Shown here: piece by piece, positions 6,202 to 6,885 of the stretch
Layout: each line of letters begins with the position of its first letter
Numbering within the stretch: the stretch's first letter is position 1
DNA from: Acidobacteriota bacterium
GTDB lineage: Bacteria; Acidobacteriota; Terriglobia; Terriglobales; Acidobacteriaceae
Assembly: GCA_021781255.1 (NCBI GenBank)
Contig: JAJXXG010000429.1
Span: 1 to 6,885, forward strand
Reading direction: 5' to 3'
DNA length: 6,885 nt
Notes under the pieces: model-generated
The model's input: only the letters and a program-made list of their open reading frames with translations
Databases searched by the model: none
What the model was told of the DNA's origin: nothing
Position numbers and translations under genes: made by a program

Positions 6202-6885
6202 TTATTCGCCCCTTCTGTTACTACCTTGATGCGTGTCCAAATACGCAATCATTTCGGTTACGCCAGTAGAGAATTGGTCCTCGTTTGCAAGCAAACTGAC
6301 CACGAGCCAGCCGGCTTCCTGCATCCCGAAGAAATACCCCGGATGTACCCATACACCCTTCTCCAGCAGCTCCATCACCGTCTGCTCATCCGGTTGCACC
6401 GCCGGAATCCGGAGCACTGCGTACCAGCCGCCCTCCACTTCCAGCCGCTGCACGCCGCTTATCCCAGCCAACTGCCGATCTAGCTCTGTCAAATTCGTTA
6501 CCAGGCGCGCCCGAATCTGCCGTTGAATCGCTTCCCGACCTGCCAGCCACCGCCCCATTGCCCATTGCACTGGAGCATTCATTGAGAGGAAGGTGTCGGC
6601 GATCACTTCCAGCCGTTCCTGGCCTTCGAGCGTGGGCGGCACGTAGGTCCCGGTGTGTCCCAGGATGCCGTCGCGCACCCGGATCTCGGGGAGCAGAAGC
6701 TGCATCTGCCGCAGCGCGGGCGTAAAGGGGCCGTAGGTTTCCATCCGCAAATCGCCCCCCAGGATGCAAAGATCGGCGGGGGTCTCGCGGATTATTTCCA
6801 GGGCTCTTTCGGTCAAACCCGGCAGGCCGTCGAGATGCAGGTCGGATAGAAAGAGAATCCGGTAGCCGTCAAAGGCGTCCGGCAG
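6202..6885 (-). CDS. Metallophosphoesterase N-terminus fused to the C-terminus of a PLP aminotransferase (partial, runs off right edge)
   Basis: One open frame of 227 codons enters from the right edge and ends at TAA 6204-6202. Counting from the edge, residues 1-75 look like the front of a calcineurin-type metallophosphoesterase (YkuE-like): ILFLSDLHLDGLPG carries the D-x-H metal motif (Asp15, His17) and CILGGDL the GD motif (Asp45). Residues from about 83 on look like the last third of a class I/II PLP-dependent aminotransferase: LEVIADTFLSMNAPVQWAM, LAGREAIQRQI, EGGWYAVLRIP, VWVHPGYFF, WLVVSLL. The phosphoesterase lacks its GNHD and GHxH motifs, and the aminotransferase lacks its PLP lysine and most of the large domain, so neither half should be active. 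The join is in frame at about 6640-6660. Either a deletion fused two neighbouring same-strand genes, or the assembly is chimeric. I favour a fused, non-functional relic. Confidence 0.7.
   Translation of the reverse strand: MPDAFDGYRILFLSDLHLDGLPGLTERALEIIRETPADLCILGGDLRMETYGPFTPALRQMQLLLPEIRVRDGILGHTGTYVPPTLEGQERLEVIADTFLSMNAPVQWAMGRWLAGREAIQRQIRARLVTNLTELDRQLAGISGVQRLEVEGGWYAVLRIPAVQPDEQTVMELLEKGVWVHPGYFFGMQEAGWLVVSLLANEDQFSTGVTEMIAYLDTHQGSNRRGE

Noticed and set aside
1..6885. CRISPR array, insertion sequence, phage or defence island
   Set aside because: I saw no regularly spaced direct repeats, transposase or integrase motifs, or terminal inverted repeats. The tRNA-Leu has no integrase or repeated 3' end next to it.

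Overview
The window looks like an ordinary chromosomal stretch of a moderately GC-rich Gram-negative soil-type bacterium. Acidobacteriota (Terriglobia-like) is my best guess, from the overall flavour of the SecG, HAD hydrolase, threonine dehydratase and MBL proteins. This is an impression from protein sequence, not a computed placement. I found no phage, transposase, CRISPR array or defence system, and I do not see a convincing new multi-gene system.

Layout, left to right. 1-436: a reading frame on the minus strand, open off the left edge, that I cannot name; it may be decayed. 630-1343 (+): a HAD-superfamily hydrolase. 1355-1898 (+): the decayed remains of a small membrane protein, broken over at least two frames. 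2075-2111: a hairpin with a T-run, just ahead of a threonine dehydratase that starts with TTG (2138-3352, +). A PaiB-like flavin split-barrel protein (3362-3973, +) follows 9 bases later, probably in the same transcript. 3994-4710 (-): a multi-pass membrane protein converging on the PaiB gene. 4952-5039 (+): tRNA-Leu(GAG) with an encoded CCA. 5096-5407 (+): secG, followed by a clean intrinsic terminator. 5498-6127 (+): an MBL-fold hydrolase of the glyoxalase II-like type, probably from a leaderless or nearly leaderless mRNA. 6202-6885 (-): a reading frame running off the right edge that joins the front of a metallophosphoesterase to the back of a PLP-dependent aminotransferase.

Most genes are housekeeping or general metabolism: isoleucine precursor synthesis or threonine catabolism (threonine dehydratase), protein export (SecG), translation (tRNA-Leu) and small-molecule hydrolases. 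The parts most worth a second look are the metallophosphoesterase/aminotransferase chimera at the right end, the two decayed or unassigned regions on the left, the possible leader/terminator control in front of the threonine dehydratase, and the tRNA-Leu(GAG)-secG neighbourhood.
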